64,000 nucleotides of DNA. Source: Butyrivibrio sp. XPD2002. GTDB taxonomy: Bacteria > Bacillota > Clostridia > Lachnospirales > Lachnospiraceae. Below the pieces are notes generated by a model. It did no database searches. It was not told where the DNA came from and saw only the letters and a program-made list of their open reading frames with translations. Position numbers and translations under genes: made by a program. Where the stretch lies: assembly GCF_000423945.1 (NCBI RefSeq), contig NZ_AUIY01000008.1, positions 1-64,000 on the forward strand, given 5' to 3'. Shown here piece after piece: positions 6,669-14,056 of the stretch; positions within the stretch are counted from its first letter, which is position 1; each line of letters begins with the position of its first letter.

Positions 6669-6707
6669 ATCAGGATTCCTGATCTGTATAGTGTCATCGG
6701 ATGACAC
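6669..6707. repeat. Two tandem short palindromes
   Basis: Two perfect inverted repeats with a one-base centre lie side by side: ATCAGGA-T-TCCTGAT (6669-6683) and GTGTCATC-G-GATGACAC (6691-6707). They are just downstream of tRNA-Ser and upstream of the 42-aa ORF. They may be operators, or RNA hairpins guiding 3' processing of tRNA-Ser. Confidence 0.55.
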
Positions 6708-6711
6708 TGAG

Positions 6712-6797
6712 CGTTTGCGGTTGGATTCGAACCAATGGTACGTTGCCGCACATCACCTTAGCAGGGCGACACCATAAGCCATCTCGGTCACGCAAAC
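6712..6797 (-). tRNA. tRNA-Ser(GCT)
   Basis: Class II tRNA: acceptor GTTTGCG/CGCAAAC, anticodon loop CTGCTAA, long variable arm, discriminator G as for Ser. No encoded CCA. Four bases from tRNA-Tyr. Confidence 0.9.
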
Positions 6798-6801
6798 TTA
6801 G

Positions 6802-6884
6802 TGGGCAGGGTGAGACTCGAACTCACGCTGTTTCAGTTGTCAGGGTTTTACAGACCCCTGCCTTCGCCGCTAGGCTACCTACCC
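6802..6884 (-). tRNA. tRNA-Tyr(GTA)
   Basis: Class II tRNA: acceptor GGGTAGG/CCTGCCC, anticodon loop CTGTAAA, variable arm stem, discriminator A. No encoded CCA. Four bases from both neighbours. Confidence 0.9.
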
Positions 6885-6888
6885 ATAG

Positions 6889-6961
6889 TGATCCCCAACG
6901 GACTTGAACCGAGTACTTCAGCCTTGAAAGGGCTGTGTCCTAACCTTTAGACCAGGAGACC
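6889..6961 (-). tRNA. tRNA-Glu(TTC)
   Basis: Acceptor GGTCTCC/GGGGATC with wobble pairs, anticodon stem CAGCC/GGCTG and loop CTTTCAA, discriminator A. No encoded CCA. It is the first tRNA after the HTH gene of module 1, 30 bases from its stop. Confidence 0.87.
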
Positions 6962-6991
6962 GTGTGGGAGCTTTCACTCCCTATATTCAAT

Positions 6992-7249
6992 TTATGCGCT
7001 TAGTCTATAAAGGCATTCCCCTTCAATCACAATAATATCGTCCATAGCAACTCCTAAAACAGATGCTAATACAACTAAGTTATCCAATGTTGGCATCGCT
7101 GTTCCGCGCTGCCACTTGTAAATCGCCTGCGGAGTAGCAAATCCAAACACATCCTGTAAATCCCTAACAGACATACCGGCTGCCACTCTTAAATCTGTAA
7201 TTCTCTGTCCCGTAGCGACCATATCGATCGCTGGAATATTCTGTGTCAA
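6992..7249 (-). CDS. Small XRE-family HTH protein (array module 1), TTG start
   Basis: An 85-aa Cro/CI-type regulator. HTH region MSVRDLQDVFGFATPQAIYKWQ, then PTLDNLVVLASVLGVAMDDIIVIE. The start is TTG, with AAAGGAG at proper spacing. The initiation site lies within an inverted repeat GTCAA-AA-TTGAC, a possible autoregulatory operator. It is preceded by a terminator hairpin (7285-7321) and followed by tRNA-Glu, -Tyr, -Ser. Confidence 0.75.
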   Translation of the reverse strand: MTQNIPAIDMVATGQRITDLRVAAGMSVRDLQDVFGFATPQAIYKWQRGTAMPTLDNLVVLASVLGVAMDDIIVIEGECLYRLSA

Positions 7250-7284
7250 TTTTGACTCCTTTCTTGCTTTCTATTTTCAAGCAA

Positions 7285-7321
7285 AATAAAACCGCTTGCC
7301 TTGTCATCTAAGGTAAGCGGT
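7285..7321 (-). terminator. Terminator or attenuator in front of HTH gene (module 1)
   Basis: A 12-bp stem (ACCGCTTACCTT/AAGGCAAGCGGT with one G-T pair on the minus strand) is followed by TTTTATTTTG. It sits between the 50-aa ORF and the HTH gene, matching the hairpin at 6397-6430 in the other module. Confidence 0.7.
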
Positions 7322-7357
7322 ACGCAAACATGTTTATCTATAAGCTCCTGATCCGTT

Positions 7358-7510
7358 TTACTCCATCCGAACCTTTGCTAAAACAACATTTTCTCGCATT
7401 TGCCTATCCTTAAATGGGCACATGAAACTAAACATCCACTCTGATTTATACTGGAGTGATGATTCATAACTTTCGCTATAGAGGCAATAATTGCGATTCA
7501 TTGTTGTCAT
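7358..7510 (-). CDS. 50-aa microprotein (array module 1)
   Basis: A short frame starting MTTMNRNYCLYSESYESS, rich in Met, Ser, Tyr and charged residues, with GGAAAGGAAAAGAC before the ATG. It ends 37 bases before the terminator hairpin upstream of the HTH gene. Position is equivalent to the 42-aa ORF in the second module. Possible leader peptide or small protein; unknown family. Confidence 0.5.
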   Translation of the reverse strand: MTTMNRNYCLYSESYESSLQYKSEWMFSFMCPFKDRQMRENVVLAKVRME

Positions 7511-7806
7511 GTCTTTTCCTTTCCGGGAGCTCTTTTTCCGCTCCGCTTATCTCTCTTATATATCGAATAATAACACCAACATAATTAGTTGTCATTATAT
7601 TCATAGTATAATAACCGATTTCCTAAACCACTAAAAATGAATCAAATTTTCATAATATCCCCTGAAAAAAGATATTAATAAACATTTGAAAATGCCCTAA
7701 AGAAATCCGGACCACCCATCGATATATTTTCTGTAAGCGAAAAAGAACATTCAAATGGCCAAAATGAATGAAACAAAAATAAGATGATTAAATGGAGGTT
7801 TCTCTT

Positions 7807-7971
7807 ATGTATATGTACGAATTGTTTCTTTCAAGTGACGTAGAAGGCAAGAGCATTCACTTTATCCAGACAAACCACAAGGTGGGCGATCTCGAAAAAT
7901 GGCTCAGAAAACTCGTTAAAGATAATACTATCTCCGAAGATATTGCTAACGCAGTTACCTTCGTTTGGTAA
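7807..7971 (+). CDS. 54-aa small protein
   Basis: A plus-strand frame with a clear GGAGG site, starting MYMYELFLSSDVEGKSIHF and ending TFVW. It is soluble, mixed alpha/beta in character, with no motif known to me. It has its own terminator (7998-8028). The AT-rich 7511-7806 gap upstream holds the divergent promoters; I see no other gene there. Confidence 0.65.
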   Translation: MYMYELFLSSDVEGKSIHFIQTNHKVGDLEKWLRKLVKDNTISEDIANAVTFVW

Positions 7972-7997
7972 TCATAATATAATCAGCAGGCACTACC

Positions 7998-8028
7998 AGA
8001 AGATTCCGAGAGGGATCTTCTTTTTTAT
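7998..8028 (+). terminator. Terminator of the 54-aa gene
   Basis: Stem AGAAGAT/ATCTTCT with a 10-base loop followed by TTTTTT, 27 bases after the stop codon at 7971. Confidence 0.75.
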
Positions 8029-8031
8029 ACA

Positions 8032-8165
8032 AGAATGTCGCTTGCGACATTCTCGCGCCGAGCGCGGTTGCTGAAGGCAACATATTCCTATCGCGCGAGT
8101 GCGCATCCATAGCGGAGCGCTTTTTATGATAGGAATTTCGGAGAAATTTCTATATCATAAAAAGC
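8032..8165. repeat. 134-bp multi-hairpin palindromic insertion element
   Basis: The segment is almost wholly made of inverted repeats: AGAATGTCGC/GCGACATTCT (10 bp), GTTGC/GCAAC, ATTCCTATC/GATAGGAAT (9 bp) and GCTTTTTATGATA/TATCATAAAAAGC (13 bp). It separates the 54-aa gene terminator from the YbjQ gene terminator. The paralogous locus near 37560-37600 has the same flanks but lacks the element. It looks like a non-coding mobile palindromic element (REP/MITE-like). Confidence 0.6.
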
Positions 8166-8234
8166 CCTCCACTCCAATTTTCATGAAGCAAAGGGCCAAT
8201 CCCCAAATGATTCATCATCTATCAAAATAGCTCC

Positions 8235-8546
8235 TCAGGCAAACTTCACTGCTGTGCCATAAGCCATTATTTCAGCTGCGCTCTGCATTACTGAAGAAGA
8301 TGAATATCTTACACCGACTATTGCATCAGCGCCAAGGGCTTCCGCTTCCTTGATCATCCTGTCTGTAGCAAGTTCTCTTGCCTTGGTCATCATCTCGGTA
8401 TAGCTTCCAAGCTCGCCTCCCACCAGAGTTTTGAGTCCGGAGCCTATATCCTTAAAAGCGTTGACTGTCTGAATTGTACTTCCCTTTACAAGTCCGATCA
8501 TTTCCAGATTCTTTCCAGAAATTGTTTCTGTAGTAACCATCATCAT
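8235..8546 (-). CDS. YbjQ/UPF0145 family protein (copy 1)
   Basis: A 103-aa protein of the YbjQ (UPF0145, PF01906) family, which forms pentamers and has been proposed to bind heavy metals. Typical features: MMMVTTETISGKNLEM, the Gly-rich KTLVGGELGSYTEMM, and the C-terminal LGADAIVGVRYSSSSV. Start at 8546 has GGAGGTGG; a longer frame to 8597 would overlap the upstream gene. It forms a pair with the GlsB-like gene. A second pair (37652-38215) differs at five residues here. Confidence 0.85.
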   Translation of the reverse strand: MMMVTTETISGKNLEMIGLVKGSTIQTVNAFKDIGSGLKTLVGGELGSYTEMMTKARELATDRMIKEAEALGADAIVGVRYSSSSVMQSAAEIMAYGTAVKFA

Positions 8547-8560
8547 ACTCGCCACCTCCT

Positions 8561-8797
8561 TTAAAACAACTTTCTTCCAAGCCAGATGCAGATACAAGCA
8601 CCTACAGTTGATACTATCAGGCTTCCGATAAGTCCGGTTGCAGTAAATCCGATGAGCTTAAATACGAATCCACCAACAACTCCTCCAAGAACACCAAGTA
8701 TGATGTTTTTAAGTGTTCCGGATTTCTCACTCATGATTTTACTTCCGATAAAGCCTGCGATTGCACCAAGTATAAGTCCACCAATAATTCCAAACAT
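8561..8797 (-). CDS. GlsB/YeaQ/YmgE family stress membrane protein (copy 1)
   Basis: A 78-aa very hydrophobic protein, MFGIIGGLILGAIAGFIGS, with three Gly-rich TM helices, typical of the transglycosylase-associated/GlsB family linked to envelope stress. TTGGAGG precedes the ATG at 8797. It is followed 14 bases later by the YbjQ gene. It differs from copy 2 at two positions. Confidence 0.85.
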   Translation of the reverse strand: MFGIIGGLILGAIAGFIGSKIMSEKSGTLKNIILGVLGGVVGGFVFKLIGFTATGLIGSLIVSTVGACICIWLGRKLF

Positions 8798-9077
8798 TTT
8801 GTTTTCCTCCAATCTTACTGTTCGCACTATTTTGTGCTATTTCAATACCACGCTTTCTGATAGTTATTATGTAATCAATTTCTTTGTTTCTGTGATGGTT
8901 TTAGTATATGACATTTTAATGTCGTAATACACATTCATGATTGCAATATTGATAACCATATTCTTCATATGTGGTAAAATAAAGTTCCTTCACACTATTT
9001 CTTTTTCTTTGGAGCCGGGAGCTCCAAATCTGCATCAGGCATCATTTCCATGAATTTCTCTTTTCAGCGCATCCGTA

Positions 9078-9413
9078 TTATGATTCCTCGAGATACCTTA
9101 CTTTCTTTCCATGTGACATAGCATAGTCTATCTCAGACCTCGTACTATCTCCGATATAACCACCAACGTTAATTACGAAAATCTCATCAGCCATGTCAAT
9201 CTTACGTTTATGCATATCATCAAGCATTTCTTTTGTTTTAGTCAGTGTCCCTTCATCCATGTTTTCCCAGACTTCGGAATCACCTGAATGCCCAAACAGT
9301 CCGACGCTGATAACTATATTGCCATCTAACGTCAGCTTTTTCTGCATTTCCATGAACTGTTCTTTAAAACGTGTGCTTCCACATAATGTAATAACCGGGT
9401 ATTTTCCTTGCAT
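9078..9413 (-). CDS. Nucleoside 2-deoxyribosyltransferase-like protein (DUF4406-like)
   Basis: A 111-aa Rossmann-type protein. Motifs CGSTRFKEQF near the N-terminus, MADEIFVINVGGYIGDST and the end YAMSHGKKVRYLE resemble the nucleoside deoxyribosyltransferase/DUF4406 family, often found in phages and accessory regions. The start at 9413 is used because AAAGGA is 8 bases upstream; an ATG at 9422 would be too close to it. Downstream (9010-9070) a short open stretch ending LELPAPKKKK looks like the tail of a lost gene. Confidence 0.7.
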   Translation of the reverse strand: MQGKYPVITLCGSTRFKEQFMEMQKKLTLDGNIVISVGLFGHSGDSEVWENMDEGTLTKTKEMLDDMHKRKIDMADEIFVINVGGYIGDSTRSEIDYAMSHGKKVRYLEES

Positions 9414-9569
9414 TTGCACCATCCTTTAATATGTTTATCAATTTCTACTATGTATTACGGCAATCTGCCCCATAGCTATTTTTGTGCTTTGATATTGCCA
9501 AGTTAGCTTTGCAATTTTAGTATAGTTGGCTTTGCAAATAAGGCAAAGCAGACCTAGAAAAAATATCAG

Positions 9570-9610
9570 AAAAAGAGCAGTGTGATATTTTGAAAATACC
9601 TCACTGCTCT
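9570..9610 (-). terminator. Terminator of the double-glycine peptide gene
   Basis: Minus strand: a 9-bp stem AGAGCAGTG/CACTGCTCT followed by TTTTTC, about 75 bases after the stop of the 52-aa peptide gene. The 9414-9685 gap also holds two GTTRGCTTTGCAA direct repeats (about 9500-9540). Confidence 0.75.
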
Positions 9611-9685
9611 ATATATAGTGATTTTTTTGGAAGGAACTCCCACCGAATCTGCAACGAAAGGGGTTTCTCATTGATACATTATCCG

Positions 9686-9844
9686 TTATCGATTTTTAGA
9701 TATTTTTTGGCATCTTTCTCCTACCAATACTTGACCTGGTGGACAATTTTTTCTACCCCCGGCAACTTTATCCAACTGTTGATCTGTCAGATTTTCAACC
9801 TTTTTTACAACTTCATTTATATCTTTCTCTCTATTATCAGCCAT
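9686..9844 (-). CDS. Double-glycine leader peptide (bacteriocin/RiPP-like precursor)
   Basis: A 52-aa peptide hidden opposite a spurious plus-strand frame. The N-terminal 30 residues are a charged amphipathic leader (MADNREKDINEVVKKVENLT) ending QQLDKVAGG, the classic double-glycine cleavage signal used by C39-peptidase ABC exporters. The 22-residue core RKNCPPGQVLVGERCQKISK.. is basic and has two Cys 11 residues apart, so a disulfide or modification is possible. AAGGG lies 8 bases before the ATG, and the gene has its own terminator. No exporter or modifying enzyme lies nearby. It could be a bacteriocin, a pheromone or an orphan RiPP precursor. Confidence 0.75.
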   Translation of the reverse strand: MADNREKDINEVVKKVENLTDQQLDKVAGGRKNCPPGQVLVGERCQKISKNR

Positions 9845-10010
9845 ATCAGTTACCCTTGTTACTACAGCCTCATCTCAGCCTTACTTAAGTAACAATTGTC
9901 CTTTCCATATAAATCATTGAGTGTTGCTTAGAAATATAATATATTAATTGTATAATATTAGGATAAAAGGAACCATTAAACCTTTATTATATTTTTATAA
10001 ACTTTGACAT

Positions 10011-11135
10011 ATGATATATCTTGATAATGCAGCAACAACAAAAGTTAATCCGGAAGTTCTGGAGGCTATGCTTCCCTATTTTAGTCAGCAGTTTGCTAAT
10101 CCATCTGCAGCACACCATTTCGGTCTTGAGGCAAAAAAAGCTGTTGAAAAAGCCAGGGAGTTTTGTGCTGAATTAATTGGAGCAGATCCTTCCGAGATAG
10201 TTTTTACATCCGGCGGTACAGAAAGTGACAACACCGCTATTTTTTCAGTGCCTGAGAATCGGCACATCATTACTTCTTTGACAGAGCATCATGCTGTTTT
10301 AAATCCATGTAAAAAAATAGAAGAACTTGGACGCCGTGTCACTTTTCTTTCGCCCAGTGAAAATGGCGATGTATCTGCTTCTTCCATTGAAAGCGCTCTG
10401 GAAGAGGAAACGGCTCTGGTTTCTGTCATGACTGCAAATAACGAGATAGGAACCATAACTGACATTAAAGCCATTGGCTCGCTGTGCAGGTCTGGGAAAA
10501 TTCTTTTTCACACTGATGCAGTGCAGGCTTTTGGGCATATCCCTATAGATGTAAATGACATGAATATCGATCTTTTATCAGCCAGCGGTCACAAGCTTAG
10601 AGCCCCTAAAGGCGTTGGTCTCCTCTATGTACGGAAAGGCGTTCGTATATCGCCTTTCCTTTATGGAGGCGGACAGGAACAGGGGCTAAGATCCGGTACG
10701 CTAAATGTTCCTTCGATTATTGGTCTTGGTGAAGCGGCAAGGCTTAGCAGGATTCACATGTCAGAGAGATTTAGAAAAGAAACGGATTTAAGAGACTATC
10801 TGATTTCAAGAGTTCTTTCCGAGATTTCCGGAGCAAAATTGAACGGAAGCATCGTGAACAGGCTCCCTGGCAATGCTCATTTTTCAATCCCGGAGGTAAA
10901 TGGCGCAGAAATCATGGAACTATTATCCGGTAATGAAATATTTATTTCCACCGGTTCAGCCTGCTCCTCATCCAACTCACGGCCAAGTCATGTTCTCACG
11001 GCCATCGGTATGTCTGCAGCCGATGCCCGCTCTTCTATCCGTGTTACACTAAGCTATGAAAATACAAAAGAAGAAATAGATATTTTCATTCAGAAGTTAA
11101 AAGAATACGTTGATGCATTAAGAAATCTTCAATGA
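10011..11135 (+). CDS. Cysteine desulfurase (NifS/IscS family)
   Basis: A 374-aa PLP enzyme that takes sulfur from Cys for Fe-S clusters or thiolation. MIYLDNAATTKVNPEV start, FTSGGTESDN, TEHHAVL, HTDAVQAFG, the PLP-Lys motif SASGHKLRAPKG (about residue 200), and the catalytic Cys loop STGSACSSSNSRPSHVL (about residue 320) are all present, so it should be active. The ATG at 10011 has no clear Shine-Dalgarno site; TATAAT-like boxes near 9950 suggest a promoter. It is one of few plus-strand genes and its end overlaps the convergent gene by 7 bases. Confidence 0.9.
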   Translation: MIYLDNAATTKVNPEVLEAMLPYFSQQFANPSAAHHFGLEAKKAVEKAREFCAELIGADPSEIVFTSGGTESDNTAIFSVPENRHIITSLTEHHAVLNPCKKIEELGRRVTFLSPSENGDVSASSIESALEEETALVSVMTANNEIGTITDIKAIGSLCRSGKILFHTDAVQAFGHIPIDVNDMNIDLLSASGHKLRAPKGVGLLYVRKGVRISPFLYGGGQEQGLRSGTLNVPSIIGLGEAARLSRIHMSERFRKETDLRDYLISRVLSEISGAKLNGSIVNRLPGNAHFSIPEVNGAEIMELLSGNEIFISTGSACSSSNSRPSHVLTAIGMSAADARSSIRVTLSYENTKEEIDIFIQKLKEYVDALRNLQ

Positions 11136-11767
11136 GAAGGTATTTCCTTTATCTCTTTAATCTCGTTGAAGATTTCTTTTTCCATTCCGGGAAGTTTCTC
11201 AAGCATTCTCCTTCTGGCCTCAGTGTCTCCACCCTCTTTTTCCATTGATGCCTTAAGTCTTTTGGTAAAATGCTCTGTGTTATCACTGATGCACTTTTTA
11301 AGCTCCTCATCAGTCTCCGACACAATACAGGGGCGGACTATCTTAAGCTTGGCGGCATATGTCAGACTATCTTCATCAGATTCCTTTGAGCGAAACAGGA
11401 TTTCTGCTACTACCATCTCCTGATACTCTCTTTTTTCCTTGCCCTCAAGCATCGCATTATTAAATTCATCGCCGGAGAGACAGATTCCGCAATCATCTGT
11501 GAGAAAAGAAAACAAATCATCTCTGTTTTCTGTCGGACAAATTCCCTTAGCAATCTCCCCATTAAGAATAAGGACCCAGTATGGAGTTCCATCACCGCCA
11601 AATTCATAAAGAAGATCGTGGGACTCATCGCAGGAAAATCTGATAATCTCAATATTCTTTTTCTCCAGAATACCAGTCAGCGGTTCCACTTCCAGACACA
11701 TTGAGCAGCCTTCCTGGTAAAAACACATAAGTGCTTTGGTTTTGTTTAGAATAATATCTTTTGTCAT
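11129..11767 (-). CDS. Thioredoxin-fold protein with CSMC motif
   Basis: A 212-aa cytoplasmic protein. The first 100 residues look like a thioredoxin domain: ALMCFYQEGCSMCLEVEPL (CxxC-type active site CSMC near residue 21), then GTPYWVLILNGE with the cis-Pro region. The C-terminal half is charged and helical (SMEKEGGDTEARRRMLEKL). Role probably in thiol redox, but no partner is evident. It converges with the cysteine desulfurase gene, overlapping by 7 bases. Confidence 0.6.
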   Translation of the reverse strand: MTKDIILNKTKALMCFYQEGCSMCLEVEPLTGILEKKNIEIIRFSCDESHDLLYEFGGDGTPYWVLILNGEIAKGICPTENRDDLFSFLTDDCGICLSGDEFNNAMLEGKEKREYQEMVVAEILFRSKESDEDSLTYAAKLKIVRPCIVSETDEELKKCISDNTEHFTKRLKASMEKEGGDTEARRRMLEKLPGMEKEIFNEIKEIKEIPSH

Positions 11768-11860
11768 CTTTTATCTTCTCGTTTGTTAGCGCCGGTTGTC
11801 CATCCGCCTCTGATAGACCCCAAGTTCCAACGATACGTTACAACAATTGTTCTTATAAAC

Positions 11861-12814
11861 TTATAACCCATTCTTATAAAAAAACGCACAAATCGCATAA
11901 ACGATTATCGTGATTATCATATACACCGAATTCGTGGTCGACACATACGAACACCCCTCCGGATTCTTGATATATGTCTGCATGGAAAAGGTTGTCGGTA
12001 CGCTCATGTAAATGACTTCAGCCATTATAAATTCGAGATCACCTTTATAGAGTCTGGAAATCACAAAGACACACACAGCAATCGCACAGCTCTGAATCAA
12101 GAGCCTGCAGATAACCGGTTTTAATACCTCTCTGATCCTGTCGAAATGCAGATCGATATCATAACCAACTGCCAGCAAAATCATTGCGTTCAATGGTGCA
12201 ACAACCAGATGCTCACATCCAAGATAAATGGAGCTCACAGGCTGAGCAAGAAACCATTTCATAATACCACTTACACCAAAGGTAACACCTAACACCGCGC
12301 CGATGAAGGTAGGTGTGTGCAGCGCAGAAAGGACCAATGCCTTGGGTGACATTCTTTCGCCCTTTTCCTGCTGTTGTAGCATACCCATCCAGATGGAAAA
12401 GCCGAAAAGCAATCCGGATATATCCAATAAAGCTATTTTAGAGAGCGCATCTGCTCCGCAGAGATTTGAAAAGAGCGGATATGCTACCATGCCTCCCTCA
12501 TAGAGACTCATGAGAAAGGGTACATATTTTGCACGATCCTCAAGGAATAGTGGTCTTATCAGGAATCCGCAACCAAAGGTTAGCAGCTCCACAATCAGAA
12601 GAACGAACACCAGCACAGCTATTTTACTGTTGTACTCTGCCGTGGCCAGGGCATGAAAAACGGCAACCGTCAGCATGATCCTGGAAACAAGGAACTTAAT
12701 ATCATCAATTCCTTTACGCGAGATCCACTGGGTCTTTTTCAGGAATACTCCAACCGCTATCATCCCGATTACAGGTAATATAGCCGTTAATACTTCGATT
12801 ATTGAATGCATCAT
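11861..12814 (-). CDS. AEC family (auxin efflux carrier type) transporter
   Basis: A 317-aa integral membrane protein with about ten TM helices. It resembles AEC/Mem_trans permeases: VLTAILPVIGMIAVGVFLKK at the N-terminus, an internal RPLFLEDRAKY loop and C-terminal MSVPTTFSMQTYIKN. Members export malate, auxin-like or other organic anions; the substrate is unknown here. ATG at 12814 has GGAG six bases upstream; an in-frame TTG at 12826 is less likely. Confidence 0.8.
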   Translation of the reverse strand: MMHSIIEVLTAILPVIGMIAVGVFLKKTQWISRKGIDDIKFLVSRIMLTVAVFHALATAEYNSKIAVLVFVLLIVELLTFGCGFLIRPLFLEDRAKYVPFLMSLYEGGMVAYPLFSNLCGADALSKIALLDISGLLFGFSIWMGMLQQQEKGERMSPKALVLSALHTPTFIGAVLGVTFGVSGIMKWFLAQPVSSIYLGCEHLVVAPLNAMILLAVGYDIDLHFDRIREVLKPVICRLLIQSCAIAVCVFVISRLYKGDLEFIMAEVIYMSVPTTFSMQTYIKNPEGCSYVSTTNSVYMIITIIVYAICAFFYKNGL

Positions 12815-12931
12815 AAATGGCTCCAATCACATATTCAATGCAGATTCGGTAGTCCCGTAATTACCCTTATCTTTATATATCGGTCAATCGCATCAAAATG
12901 TTTATATGCATTCAATTCCCGGCGAGAATTA

Positions 12932-14056
12932 TTATTCATCGATTATGAATTTCTTCTGCTCGTTCCATGCCTTTATTACAGCATTTATCTGCTTCGGAAT
13001 TTTCCCGTCCCTATCTTTAAGTCTGTACTGAAGAATATTATCAATGCTATCAATAGCTCCTTTTCCGCTTGTTCCATGGGATATGACCTTATCCTTCAGA
13101 AACAGGAATTTGATGCTGGAATTTATGTCATCCACTTCGCAGGAGGTGTCATATTCCTTCGCCAGCTCGTATGCCTTTTTTACGCATTCCTTCATCTCCT
13201 CAGTCTCACCGAGCCTTGAATAAAGGCAGGCCTTTTCAATATAAAGAAATGACTTGGGCTTATAACAAAAATTGACTTTTCCCTCTACTGCACTGCCATC
13301 AATAAACTGCATTTCAACATCAACCATATCGATGGCTTTTAGCACATCCGCTTTTTTCCCCATTATTGAAAACGCGTTTCCAATACTGAATATGGTATTT
13401 AATTGATTTGAAAAACAATTGATGAGCGTGTGTGAAAAGTAATCCAGCGCCTCTTCCACTTTTCCCTGGTTCATAAGAATTATGGCAATCGGAACATTGT
13501 TACTGCCATCATAATTTATCTGCTTTAGCTGCTCGATTGCCTTTTCGGGGTCAGTATCTTTATATAAAAAGGCGATCTTACCCTTTATTGAATACTCGGA
13601 TATTTCCTCGTCCGTGTTTTGCTTAATCCTCTCAAGCGCCATTTCATAATAGGATATGGCCTTCTCCGAGTCCTTTTTATCCAAGCGTGCCATGTACTTG
13701 TAATAGTACAAATTTCCACATGTATATATAACCTTAAAATTGTTCGGAAATCTCGTAAGCGCATTATTGGCCTCTATGACAGCCTCTTCAAACTCGTGCT
13801 TTCTCGCAAGCTCTTCAACCTTGTCGCACATGTCCTCAAGATTTTTTGAAGTAAGCTCAAGTCCCACCAGCTCGTCCATGGATATATTATAAAAATTTGC
13901 CAGCTGCATTAGCGTCAATATGTCAGGTACGTTGTTTCCATTTTCCCACTTCGAAACCGCACCGACAGTTACTCCGATCGCGTCCGCCAGTCCCTCCTGG
14001 GTCAGTCCCATTTCTTTTCTATAATTCTTGATCTGCTCAGCCAGTTTAAGCTGCAT
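12932..14056 (-). CDS. HTH (XRE) regulator with TPR repeats
   Basis: A 374-aa protein with an N-terminal Cro/CI HTH (YRKEMGLTQEGLADAIGVTV, residues 12-65) followed by helical TPR-like repeats (VIYTCGNLYYYKYMARLD, AISYYEMALERIK, ALDYFSHTLINCF). This architecture is common in Firmicutes regulators that sense peptides or control adjacent transporters. Its start overlaps by 11 bases the end of the MFS transporter gene, so the two form an operon and it may regulate that pump. Confidence 0.8.
   Translation of the reverse strand: MQLKLAEQIKNYRKEMGLTQEGLADAIGVTVGAVSKWENGNNVPDILTLMQLANFYNISMDELVGLELTSKNLEDMCDKVEELARKHEFEEAVIEANNALTRFPNNFKVIYTCGNLYYYKYMARLDKKDSEKAISYYEMALERIKQNTDEEISEYSIKGKIAFLYKDTDPEKAIEQLKQINYDGSNNVPIAIILMNQGKVEEALDYFSHTLINCFSNQLNTIFSIGNAFSIMGKKADVLKAIDMVDVEMQFIDGSAVEGKVNFCYKPKSFLYIEKACLYSRLGETEEMKECVKKAYELAKEYDTSCEVDDINSSIKFLFLKDKVISHGTSGKGAIDSIDNILQYRLKDRDGKIPKQINAVIKAWNEQKKFIIDE

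Noticed and set aside
6425..6682. Plus-strand 85-aa frame
   Set aside because: Antisense to the 42-aa ORF and the hairpin of the tRNA module; no ribosome site.
9590..9892. Plus-strand 100-aa frame, hydrophobic and Tyr/Phe-rich
   Set aside because: It has no ribosome site and is exactly antisense to the double-glycine peptide gene, whose codon pattern, leader motif and terminator are convincing.
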